Under the pieces are notes generated by a model that worked only from the letters and a program-made list of their open reading frames with translations, was not told where the DNA came from and did no database searches. This document shows, piece after piece, positions 9,614 to 19,263 of a stretch of DNA of 35,651 nucleotides (its first letter is position 1; each line of letters starts with the position of its first letter). Source of the DNA: Chytriomyces cf. hyalinus JEL632 (lineage: Eukaryota; Chytridiomycota; Chytridiomycetes; Chytridiales; Chytriomycetaceae); assembly GCA_025435555.1 (NCBI GenBank), contig JAIWWG010000168.1, positions 1 to 35,651 on the forward strand, in the 5' to 3' direction. A program made the translations under genes and the position numbers.

Positions 9614-12304
9614 TTAAAAGAAGAAGCCCTTCTTCTTCTGAGGTCCTCCGTCGCTGTCCGGCAGCTTGGATTGCATTTGCTCCAGCTTGGAGACAAGGAT
9701 TTCGTTTTGTTCCTGCAAAACATCCCTCTGCTCACTCAATTTGGCAATCTTTTCGTAAAGTGCAGCAACATCTCCTGGAGTTGCTTCAACATTTGCACCG
9801 GGTATATCCACATCGCCTCCCACCACCCCACCAACTCCAGATCCTTTCACAGATTCCAGTTTCGCTTCCGATTCTTTAAGTTTGGCAAACAAGGAATCTT
9901 TGGCCTCTTTCAACCCTTTCACTTGTCCAGTCAGGGAAGCAACCTTCTCCTGTAATACCCCATCGCGCTCTTCATCACTATCTGACAGCTTGGCATCCAG
10001 CTCTTCAGTCTGTTGCCGACTTTTCGCCAACGCAGCCTCCAGTATGGACACTTGATCCTGTAAACCCTGACCAGCGCTCAAGTACGTTTGAACTTGCATT
10101 TTCAATTCCTCGTTTTGATCTTCCGAATCCTCCGCCTTCTCCAACAAGGATTGAATGCGTTCGTCCTTTTGTCGAAGTGCATCCACGTCGAGACTGGATC
10201 GCTCGGAATTTGCTGTAGACATTCGGCGTAACTGGGTAACAGCGTCATCGAGGTCTTGTTGCGCGTATATTAAATTTTCTTGTAGATTGGATGCGATGGC
10301 GGTAAGTTTTGTCTCGGATCGGAGGCAAGATTCTAGTGAGATTCCTCGAGTGAGATATCGCGCTTCTAACGCTCGCAATTGAGCCTTGGTTGAATCCAGA
10401 TGGGTATTCAGCACTTCAACGTCCTTTTCAAGGCTCTTGATGCGGGTGTTTGATTCGGGTCCAACTTCAACGACGCTTGAAGTGTCCTTCTCATTGTCAA
10501 TCGACGTGGGCATTCTCCGGAGCTGGTCCAAAGCGTCTTGCAAGTGTGCTTCGACAATCGCCAGTTCTTCTTGAAGACTGGCAATCACAGTAGCTTGCGC
10601 AACATCGGCCTTCACAGCAGCGTTAGTATCTTTGCCTCCAAAACTCGAGTCTGCGCTCTGAAAGAATCAAACTGCTCATTCACAAGCGCCAAAGTTATTT
10701 CGGAATCCACTGAAGAACTTTGACTTGCGTTGTCCTTGCCATCGGGAGAGGATGGGAATTGCGCTTGTCGCATCATAAGACTTTTGCAAGGTTTCAAATT
10801 GCACACTCAAGGCTTGATATTTCCATTCCAATGCGTTCGTCTCGGCTTTACTTGCATCAAGCGCGTACTGAAGTGCTTCGTTTTGATCTGAACGGTTATC
10901 ATTCCGATCTTCATTTTCACGGATATCGCCCAATGGGGCATCTCTAGACTGACTCATTGATCTGATCAACGATTCGTTCAAAGTTGCAGCCGACGCCCAT
11001 AACTGCTTCTCCGTTTCAAGCAAGGCGATTTCAAGCCGCTCAACTGCCAATCCTCGCGTCAAGAACTTTGATTCCAGCGCACGCAGTTGCGCCTGACTAA
11101 AGTCCACAACTTTACGAAGCTGCAGAACTTCCTTTTCAAGCTGCTCAATTTCAGCAGTATCAAACGGCGGTGAAATCGAAGCGATCCTCTGGCCCGCTGA
11201 TATATTTGCAGCCGCGGTTGCTGCATCGCGTTCATCCAACGCATCTTCAAGATCTCCTTAGGGTTTAACTTGCATGAATTGAGTTTGCAGGTCTGCGATT
11301 TTAACTCTCATGGTGCGACTTGACAGTCCGCGCCCACACCTTCATTTGCTGCTGTTGCGCCGTTTCAACTGAATTGTCCATGGATGGATTCATCATATTT
11401 GTTATGCCTGTGTGCGATTGATCCGTTTTCGGTGGAACAGCACTCGCACGGGATCGTTGTGGGATATTGATGATTGGGTTTTGGGGTGCAATTGGATATT
11501 GGTTTTGCTGTTGCTGCCGTTGCTGTTGCTGGGGTTGTCGCTGGAAGCGGTCGACCAAAGGAACCCTTGGTTGGGGTCGTGTTTCCTCCAGAGTCTGTTT
11601 CTGTTCTTCGAGGTGGTATCGGGAGCGGGTTGCTGTTTTCAGTGAGGGGGCGAGATGTATTGTTTTCGCCTAGTGGGCGTGTGATGCTGGAGGGAGGTGA
11701 CTGGATAAATAGAAAGTCGGTATTTCTGTTTGTGTGCTGTTATCGATTTGTGCAACTGTCATTTTCCCCACTCACCCTTCGCTGCTGTGCTTGTTGAGGA
11801 GTGCCCGAAATCCCTCGTGGAGGTGCTTTCCCGTACGGTTTCGCTAGAGGAGAACTCGTCGGCGGCATCGAAGGAGACGCTGATCGAGCTGGAATCACGA
11901 AGAGATCGTTTGAGGAAGTGGATGCCGATGTTGAGTTCCTGGGCAGCGAGTCTGCGTATTTGCGAATGTATTCATCCAGAGAGTCGATCGCGGAATTCGA
12001 TAATGGATCCGTGTCCTGCGACGGAGAACTGATTGCGTCAACAGGTTGCTGTTGCGTTGCGAATGGGGGGCCGCTGCCGGATGCTGAGATTGTTCGTGGA
12101 GGAGGTGCTTTGGATCGGGTTCGTTGCGGGACATATGGGCGGCCAGAGTTCTTGGTGTTTGCAAGGTTGTTGTAGTCCTGTGATGCATAGGGTGAAGAAG
12201 ACGCTGTGGATATGAAGGGGGTGAGTGTTGGAGAGAAGGGCGTAAGATGGGATGACAGCACCTGATGGAACAGGCGGAGGGGCGTCGGAGGAGACACGGC
12301 TCAT
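9614..12304 (-). CDS. Q/P-rich coiled-coil protein with internal repeats (reading frame ambiguous in the middle)
   Basis: Exons 12262-12304, 11776-12203, 11306-11669 and 11256 to 9614 join by introns 12204-12261, 11670-11775 and 11257-11305. The last is only 49 nt and starts GTTAAA. The N-terminal 290 residues are rich in Pro, Ser and Gln with a Q-run. The rest is coiled coil. A repeated block has the core AQLRALE(S/A)(K/R)(F/Y)LTRG, seen clearly at about 11050-11120 and 10345-10400. A third, weaker copy (FRAQTRVLEAKILT) sits near 10620-10680 in another frame. Between about 10790 and 10630 the frame changes and then returns. Two small introns could explain this, or two compensating single-base indels; the repeat similarity favours indels. 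The C-terminus ends in a short Lys/Phe tail. A structural or scaffold role is guessed only. ATG 12304 is preferred, although the frame stays open upstream to 12589, where the divergent promoter should lie. Confidence 0.6.
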
Positions 12305-12594
12305 TTGCGGTTGGTTGTCTGTCTTTGTCTTTATCGGGCCAGTAAATAAAGAGTAAACTGAGTTTTTTATAATTCCGAGTTTAAACCTTGGACGTACGTG
12401 GATGAATGAAAGCTGGATCCCATGCTCGTAACTTGCGACTGGGAGATATACGAAAGCAGTATCTGAAAGGCCAATGGTTCTGGAGCGTGTTTTCTCACTC
12501 AACACATGACCCATTTTTTGAAAGTGTTCAACGGCTGAACTTACTCTCCGGACATCAACTGCTACCCGCCATCGGTTGATAAAAAACATAAGAA

Positions 12595-13302
12595 ATGGCT
12601 GTCATTGTAGGTGCTGGACCAGCTGCTGCAGCTGCCGGCGCAATCGGAGCTGGGTCTGAACTTTTGGCGGCCGGTGCCCTGGCCGGAGCTGGGTTAAGCG
12701 CCACCACAGCAGCCACAGCTGCTGGCGCTGTTGGAGGAGCAGTGGGTGCAGTTGCATCAGGCACTGGTGTTGTGGCGGGTGCTGGGATTGGTGCCGTGGC
12801 TGCAGGGGCTGGTGGTGCCACTATGGGTGTTGTTGGAGGGGCAGCTGGCCTGGTTGGTGGTGCCGCCACTGCTGCAAGTATCACTGCAGCTGGGTCTGCT
12901 GCATCGGCTGTCGCTGTTGGCACTGTCGGTGGTTCTCTCTCGACGGGACTTGGAGCTGCTCTTGTGGCCGCTGGGCCAGCTGGATGGGTTGCTGGAGCGG
13001 CTCTAGTCGCATGCGGAAGTCTTATTGTAGGTGCATCCACGGATGAGGAAGTTTTAGTTGACTGGTCATGCTGGCAAAAGTGTCTGTGCTGTCCAGGCGT
13101 TGTCGAAGGCCTCGCAGCTCAAGAACACCAGGGGATCCCACTAGCACAGCTCCTCCAAGCCAGCTGCATTCAATGCAATTCCTGCGATTCCGACATCAGG
13201 GCTGTCATTCGCAACCATTCTGGCCAAATGTTTGGATTGAAATACGTTGGCAACCCGTTGAATGGATCGCTTATTGGACTGCATCTTGAAGAGATATTCT
13301 GA
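12595..13302 (+). CDS. Gly/Ala-rich glycine-zipper membrane-type protein
   Basis: This is a single exon of 235 residues. Residues 3-150 are almost entirely Gly, Ala, Val, Ser and Thr with dense GxxxG/AxxxG spacing, for example GAVGGAVGAVASGTGVVAGA, typical of tightly packing glycine-zipper membrane helices. The last 85 residues are different: an acidic turn, VDWSCWQKCLCCPG with several Cys, and a small globular tail ending GLHLEEIF. I recall fungal proteins with a Gly-zipper N-terminus and a W-x-C-W tail, but none has a function I can name. No signal peptide is evident. The start lies 290 bp from the divergent coiled-coil gene. Confidence 0.65.
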   Translation: MAVIVGAGPAAAAAGAIGAGSELLAAGALAGAGLSATTAATAAGAVGGAVGAVASGTGVVAGAGIGAVAAGAGGATMGVVGGAAGLVGGAATAASITAAGSAASAVAVGTVGGSLSTGLGAALVAAGPAGWVAGAALVACGSLIVGASTDEEVLVDWSCWQKCLCCPGVVEGLAAQEHQGIPLAQLLQASCIQCNSCDSDIRAVIRNHSGQMFGLKYVGNPLNGSLIGLHLEEIF

Positions 13303-13568
13303 TGAAGCTTTTTCTAAGCTCGCGAGAGGGACATTCGAATAAATGTTGGAGTTGCCCTTGTTCTCGCTGTTACGCGTCTCTGCGATGATCCTATTCTCCG
13401 ATGGGATCAATCCATCTGTCGAAGGGGTCAAAGCTCTGATGGAAGAAGTGCACCTCAGACAGCGTTGTCTGCTGTTGGTTAAAATACCCACACTTTTTCT
13501 TCACCAGCAATTCTTTCTCGAAGCAGACTTTCCCAGTTTCAGCTTCACAAGACAAACGGCACAGAGAA
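13303..13568. other. Intergenic stretch upstream of SEC61
   Basis: This 266-bp region lies between the Gly/Ala-rich gene and the first coding exon of SEC61. Short open frames exist on both strands but none has a recognisable product or splice partners. It must hold the SEC61 promoter, but no clear TATA box was seen. Confidence 0.4.
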
Positions 13569-15599
13569 TGAGTGGTGAGTACGCCCGTATAAACATCAAG
13601 CGGCCTCGGCGAATCTTCTCCGCGTCAAATCCGGCGCTTTGCAGCTTGGACCGGGCGTTCTTGAATCTTACCCCCTCTTGCGAACACCACAAACTCACGA
13701 CACAAACCACCGTCTATTCTCGCAGTGCATGTTAAATCAATCAAGGCCATCGCAGGTCTGCTACCCGCCATAAAGATGCCAGACTACAAGGTGAGACTGA
13801 GGACCAACATCGCACGCAAGACCCAATTTAACAATATATGCCAATTTAAAAAAACCCGCACGATCATTCGGGGATGCAAACCAGGTTCCCTTTGGAGAAA
13901 AGATTGTATGGACCTTCAGCGCGGGAGTCGTTCTTGTCCTAGGCTCGCAGATGCCGTTGTTTGGTGTGCAGAATGTGGGCGCGAGTGACGCTGGTTTCGC
14001 ACTTCGAAGCGTCTTTGCCGGAAACAGAGGATCGCTGTTTGATCTTGGTGTCGCTCCTTTGCTTGCATCGGGACTTCTTCTTCAGACTCTGGCGGCTTCG
14101 AAGCAGTTGAGAAACGCTTATTTTTTTGGGGGGGGAGATTTGAGTTTTGACGTGTGCTCCGCTCTAACTCATTTCGTTTCATGCCACTTCTCGCTGCATT
14201 ATTCTATTTCTCTCATTTATTCCGATTTCTCCTTCAGCATCGCTTTGGACTGGGACCGTCGCGAGGACAGGGCCCTCTTTTCTGCGGCACAAAAATTGAC
14301 TGCAATCTTGCTTGCCGTGGCTCTCTCCGTGTTTTCCGTCTTTATCGGTGTGTACGGGGCCGTCTCGGGCATCACTGCGATCCTGTTGGTGGCTCAGTTA
14401 GTTGTGGGACAGATTCTTGTGATCTTGATTGATGAGGCCATGCAGCAAGGGTACGGATTTGGATCTGGATACGGGCTCTTCATTGCCTCCCATTTGGCAG
14501 AGAATATGTTTTGGAGCGTGTTTTCCCTCTCCTCCTTCAAGACGGGCAAGGGTGAGATTTTTTCGAATCTACCTATTTCTTTGCGGAGAGATGGCTGAAA
14601 CCTATTCTCTGTAATCGCACCCCAGGAACCGAATACGAAGGATCCATTATTGCGCTCGTCCAACTCGTCCTCACCCGTCGCGACAAGTTCCGTGCCCTCA
14701 AGGAAGCCTTTTACCGCAAAAACTTGCCCAACCTCAGCACCGCGATCGTCCAAACCGCAGTTCTCGGCGCAGTTTCATACCTGAATGGAATTCGAATGGA
14801 AGTTCCACTGCAGCACAGCAAAATGCGTGGCGCCCAAACTCACAAGTTCCCCGTCAAGCTGTTGTACAGCAGCAATTACCCGCTCTTGATTGTGTCGGTT
14901 GCTTTGGGATTGTATTCGTATGTGAGCCATGCTTTGTTTAACCGGTTCCCGGAGAACATGGTTGTGCGCATTTTTGGAGTGTGGAAGGTGAGAGTTCAAA
15001 ATATATTTCCCCCCTTCAAGGCATTAAAGTGTTCAATCTTTTTCTTTATTATTTGCGCGAACTTGCAGGCATACGACAACATTGCCCAACAATTCCCACA
15101 CGGAGGTCTCGCATACTACCTCTCCCCACCACGCACTCTCTTCTCCTGCCTCCGCGACCCCATCCAATTCGCCATCTTCTCCACCCTCTTCATCTGGAGC
15201 GCAACCAAGCTTTCTGAGCTCTGGACCGAAGCTGCTGGAACAAACGCCAAAGACGTGAGCAAGACGCTTGAATCGCAGAGTTTGGTGTTGCCTGGTCGTC
15301 GTGAGGGAAGCATTTACAAGGAGCTCAAGAAATTGGTGCCGGAATTGAATTTGGCGGGAGCTGCTGTTCTTGCGGGTGTTGCTTTGATTGGTGATTTGAT
15401 TGGTAAGTTTTGGAGAGTTTTTTTTTTTTTTTTCCGTCCGATGTGTGGCATGTGTGTTTATATGTCTCATGGTTGATCTGCAAAAGGCCCGCACGGAACT
15501 GGAACTGGATGTGCTGTCTTGATTACATTCTTGTACCAGTTCTTTGAAATTACTATTCGGGAGAACATGGAACGACCAGCAGGCGACCAGCTCTTTTAA
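13569..15599 (+). CDS. SEC61: Sec61 alpha, ER translocon channel subunit
   Basis: Seven exons are seen: 13569-13575, 13726-13790, 13885-14105, 14238-14551, 14626-14987, 15069-15402 and 15487-15599. Together they encode 471 residues, close to the usual 470-480. Sec61 alpha forms the protein-conducting channel of the ER membrane with Sec61 beta and gamma. Diagnostic blocks are VPFGEKIVWT, SQMPLFGV, the NRGSLFDLGV segment, REDRALF, GYGFGSGYGLF, RKNLPNL, GGLAYYLSPP, and the late loop RREGSIYKELKKLVPELNLAG, which together mark a complete SecY-family core. The first coding exon is only 7 nt (ATGAGTG) and splices at a strong GTGAGT donor. The third intron uses the weaker donor GTTGAG. No frameshift is needed. 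This is the best-supported gene in the window. Confidence 0.93.
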
Positions 15600-16077
15600 G
15601 AAGAAGTTTCACGCGGTGTGCGTTGACAAATCATGGCTCGTGCTCGTCAGATGGGATTTATAATGTGTAGACCGTTTTTTTTTTTTTTTGTTTTCTTTTT
15701 ATTTTCCGTGAGGAGGGCGTTATTGCAGCCTCTGATTCGTTGATTTTTAATGTTTTTCTTTTTGTTGTCTCACTGCACCACTTCCTTTTTTTTATATTGC
15801 ATCCTTGACAAGTTGGGACTCATTCTCGGGTCTGCGTGTGAGTGTGTGCGCGTGTGAGGGGTTATACTCGTAGGGGTGACTGGGGCAGTGGGGATGCGGA
15901 CGGAAAGTGGTTGCGCAGACCCCGGGCGCGTTCTCAGGCACTCAAGCGATGCAGCAGTTGTGTCGATGAAAAAGTCGATAAAAAAAGGCGATGAAATAAA
16001 AAGCTCAGTTTGAAACAAACGACGTCCGAAAGTAGGTTTATTGACTTCATGGCGACCAATTCAAAAAATGAAACGCG
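15600..16077. other. Convergent intergenic stretch, T-rich
   Basis: This 478-bp region lies between the 3' ends of SEC61 and the low-complexity gene. It holds T-runs (near 15676-15689 and 15787-15794) and presumably both 3' untranslated regions. No gene was seen. Confidence 0.5.
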
Positions 16078-17353
16078 TCACTTCCCACGCGGCCGCCGAT
16101 TCCTCTTTACGGCCGTCGTATCTGCAGTTCCAACAGCAGCAGCAGCAGTGGCAACATGAGCCTCTCCAATCGCATCTGCAACCTCACTCTTCCATTTACG
16201 CGAATGCACCCCAATCATGCCGCCCACCTTGACTCGCACAACAGCACTGGCACCGTCTCGAAGTACTCCAACACCCAAAACGTCTTCCTCCCCGATCTCT
16301 GAATCATCCGTGTGTTGCATCGATGAACAAGCCTCGGAAGGCGAGCACACGGTTGTTGTAGTGCTTGAAGTACTTGTAGACGGCCGCACGACGCACGAGA
16401 CGCCGTCACGAATGATTCCGAGTCCTAGTACGGGCATGTCCGCGGGAGTTTTACTTGGATGTGTGGCAACGGCGGATTTTGGCGCACGTTGATGTTGCTG
16501 TAGTTGTTGTTGTTGCTGCCTTTGGATGTTGGTAGGGAGCGTGTTACTGGTACGTCTAAAGTGTCCTCGCGGGTGCACGAGCATCATGGGTGCTGTTTGT
16601 GGTGGTGCCTGTGCGAAGCGGTACGGGTATTGCATGGCATGTGGGGCCCAGTACATGGGCTGTTGCGGGTGGTGGTATGCTGGAATGGCTGCTTGCAAGT
16701 GGACGGGGTTTATTCGTTGCAGTGAAGGATGTTGCTGCTGGGGTGGCATATAAAACGGCAACATTTGCATGGCCGGGTTGCTGAAAGGGGCAAGTCCTCC
16801 TGGGTGTTGAAAGAATGCTTGTCCCGGATTTGGATAGTGCGTGTACATGGGATGTGTGGGTTGTGGGGTTGTGAACCAGGATTGTGGGTTTAGTAGAGAG
16901 GATGAAATTGGCGTGGGAGTGTCGATGCTGACGAGTTGAGGCGTTCTTGATGGTTTAGGGGATGATGCTGTTGATGAGAATGCCACGCGCTTTGCGGCGG
17001 GTTCCTCAGAACTCTAAAATAAAGAAGAGGCGCGCTTTGAGTGTGAATGTTTTGAATTTGGAGGGGAAAGAAATTCAAAAGAGACCGACCTCTGAACTCG
17101 GTCTCATTTTAGGGTTCAGAGAGAGAAGTGTGGACGCAACAGATTCATCGTCTTCCGAGCGCTGAGATACATACTCGTCGCTGCTGGCAAATAATGCCTG
17201 CTCAGCCGCGGCGGCAACGTGTCCAGATTTAAAGTGGTCATTCAAAGACTCGGCGTCGAGGCTCCGATCAGCCACGGCTGTGCCGGGAATGTACTCCATG
17301 CTCGCTTTTCCGTCGTGTTTATCGTGGCTATACGCCAACTGTGGAGATGTCAT
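16078..17353 (-). CDS. Low-complexity protein with duplicated LG-G-RDG-VVR motif
   Basis: Exons 17090-17353 and 16078-17013 join across intron 17014-17089 (76 nt, weak donor GTCGGT, acceptor TTTTAG) to give 399 residues. Exon 1 is acidic and starts MTSPQLAYSHDKHDG. The middle is rich in Pro, Gln, His and Met (NPAMQMLPFYMPPQQQH; a Q-run near 16510). Two related motifs occur in the C-terminal half: VLGLGIIRDGVSCVVR and VLGVGVLRDGASAVVRV, about 55 residues apart. The C-terminus is basic (KRNRRPRGK), possibly a nuclear localisation signal. I do not recognise the family. A regulatory or RNA-binding scaffold is possible from composition alone. Confidence 0.6.
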
Positions 17354-17677
17354 TGTGTGGCAGACAGTAGCTTGTCTTAGGTGTTAGCTTGAGAAAGACG
17401 CGTGTAAGTGATGCCGCTTGTTCCCGCCCAAAAAAGTGGGGTTGTTGTTTTGCTTGTTTTTTTTCTTTCTTTTTCGCTCAGCAGAAATCTGACAATTGTT
17501 TGCGTAAATCTTCTCAGACTCACACATGGATCACCCGATGCATTTCATTGTATTTATGCGTATTCTGTGGATACATGTCATTGTAGCTATTATCCGAGCG
17601 GTATGTGTGTGCTCTGAGGATCCATGCCATTGTTTTTTCCAGTCATCATACCCAGCACTTCAAAAAGGGAAGTCCAT
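17354..17677. other. Intergenic stretch between tandem minus-strand genes
   Basis: This 324-bp region should hold the promoter of the low-complexity gene and the 3' untranslated region of XAP5. Three loosely similar GGAT...CATTGT segments occur near 17525-17555, 17568-17586 and 17617-17635. Their meaning is unclear. No gene was seen. Confidence 0.4.
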
Positions 17678-19233
17678 TCATTTGACCCCCTTCGTCAAGT
17701 CTTTGATGGTGTATTTGGTGAACTCTTTCGAAGGATCAAACACTTCCCAACGCGACGCTGGGAAAATGTGCTTGTTTTTTTCGTACCAAGATCGCTGCAC
17801 GACTTTTCCCGCGTGTGACTGTGAAAAGTTGAGAAGTTATTTCAACAGCACTGCACAGGAAGTTAAACCCAAGCCACGTCACCTCCTCAGTCTCAATGCT
17901 TGCATCATTCACCAACCGCACATCATCATGCACGTCAAATGCAAACAAGGGTCCAGATTTCCCTCGAACTTTGTTGACGATAAAGTCATAAAACGTGTAG
18001 TGGTGCGGTATAATCAAGTCTTCTTTGATGTACACAAGGTTTTCAGCGTTGACACCGCGTAGTTCGTCCCATTGCGCTTTCACGGCTTCCAAGAATTGCC
18101 CAACTGTGTTGCCCTTTTTCACCTATTTTGGTTTCGGCGGTTATTTGAATACGACTCTGCGGACTTGAAAAACACGATCAAAACATACCTCGACTTGCGT
18201 TCGGTGACCAGATCCATCCCAATAACTATAGGTGATACTCATTTTCTCCTCTGAACGAACCATCGATTTCAGTAAAAACGCTGAAAACACTGCACTGAGA
18301 TGTGCAGTCCCCAATCACCTTTAATTTTATCCTGTTGCTTCAGCCACTCCAGTTTAAGTTGCTCACGTTCCCGTCGCTCCTTCTCTTCTCGCTCTTTATC
18401 TGGTAGAAAGCTCGTGTCGACGTTGGGATTCTTTTTCGTTTTAACCTTTTTTTCTGCGTTGGATTTGAAGATACGAATGAGTTTTGAGATTGATTTGTAA
18501 TGCTGAGGAGCTGATTCGGATGGGCAGGATGATGGACCCTCAGTGAGAAGATTATGGTGAATCATTGTATTGGCGACGGAGCTTTTCACTCCGCACAGCG
18601 GCAATACTCCTCCAATATACAGCATAATACGTTTGTTGGCATCATCAGGTTGTAAAAGGCGGCGGGTGATTCGGGTTGACCAAAAAGCAAGCATCCTCAC
18701 CCAACGGTTCCACTGGAGAATTTCCATCTGCGCCTTCTTCTTCATCGTCCAATCCAAAAGATAGTTTTGCCTTATTCGTCTTGTCCTTCCGCTTCTTTAC
18801 AGTCTTGGTACCCGTGTTCAAGAGTCCGCGTTCGATATCTTCTTGTTGCTTCTTGTGTAGCGATTCTTTGATTTTCTGGAAATCTTCGAGCCGGACGAGT
18901 CCGACTTAGAGTGCCGAAGTGCGATATGGATCAGGTCAGGATTTTTGTGTGTGCATGTGAGTGTTTTCGAGTCGTTTCCGCACCTGTATGTTTGACGAGC
19001 TCTGATTGCATAGAGTCCGTCTGAGCAACGAACTTGTCTGCTCCAATTCGAACATCTGAGTCCTTTGTTGTTGTTGCGGAGTGTGGTTGGTTGTTGGCTG
19101 ACTGAGACCAACCAAGCTGTTACAAAGTCACCTTCTTGATCTGCTCCTTCTGTTTTTTGAACGAATCCATCATTTTGGTGCGCTCCTTTTCAAGCGCGAG
19201 CGCCCGGAGTCCCTCAGCTTGGTTCTGCGCCAT
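17678..19233 (-). CDS. XAP5/FAM50 family nuclear protein
   Basis: Seven exons are seen: 19132-19233, 18984-19062, 18701-18904, 18319-18453, 18189-18250, 17883-18122 and 17678-17818. They give 320 residues, near the roughly 340 of animal FAM50A. XAP5 proteins are conserved nuclear proteins linked to splicing and transcription; in Chlamydomonas a member controls ciliary genes. Visible landmarks are the Lys/Glu-rich N-terminal helix, [26 protein letters not shown], the SYWDGSGHR motif, [62 protein letters not shown] and ASRWEVFDP. All splice phases agree and no lesion is seen. The start lies only 30 bp downstream of the end of the kinesin relic, so its promoter must lie inside that relic. Confidence 0.92.
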
Positions 19234-19263
19234 TTATTTTTTATTTAAATTTCCATTGTATTT

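Noticed and set aside
11670-11775. Apparent frameshift in the Q-rich part of the coiled-coil gene
   Set aside because: Using the acceptor CCCACTAG at 11670 instead of TATCCAG at 11701 gives one open frame into the Q-rich segment.
12305-12589. Upstream in-frame ATG at 12589 extending the coiled-coil protein by 95 residues
   Set aside because: It would start 5 bp from the divergent gene's ATG, leaving no promoter, and the extension has no protein-like pattern.
13141-13735. Open frames on both strands between the Gly/Ala-rich gene and SEC61
   Set aside because: They overlap the 3' end of one gene or the first intron of the other and encode nothing recognisable.
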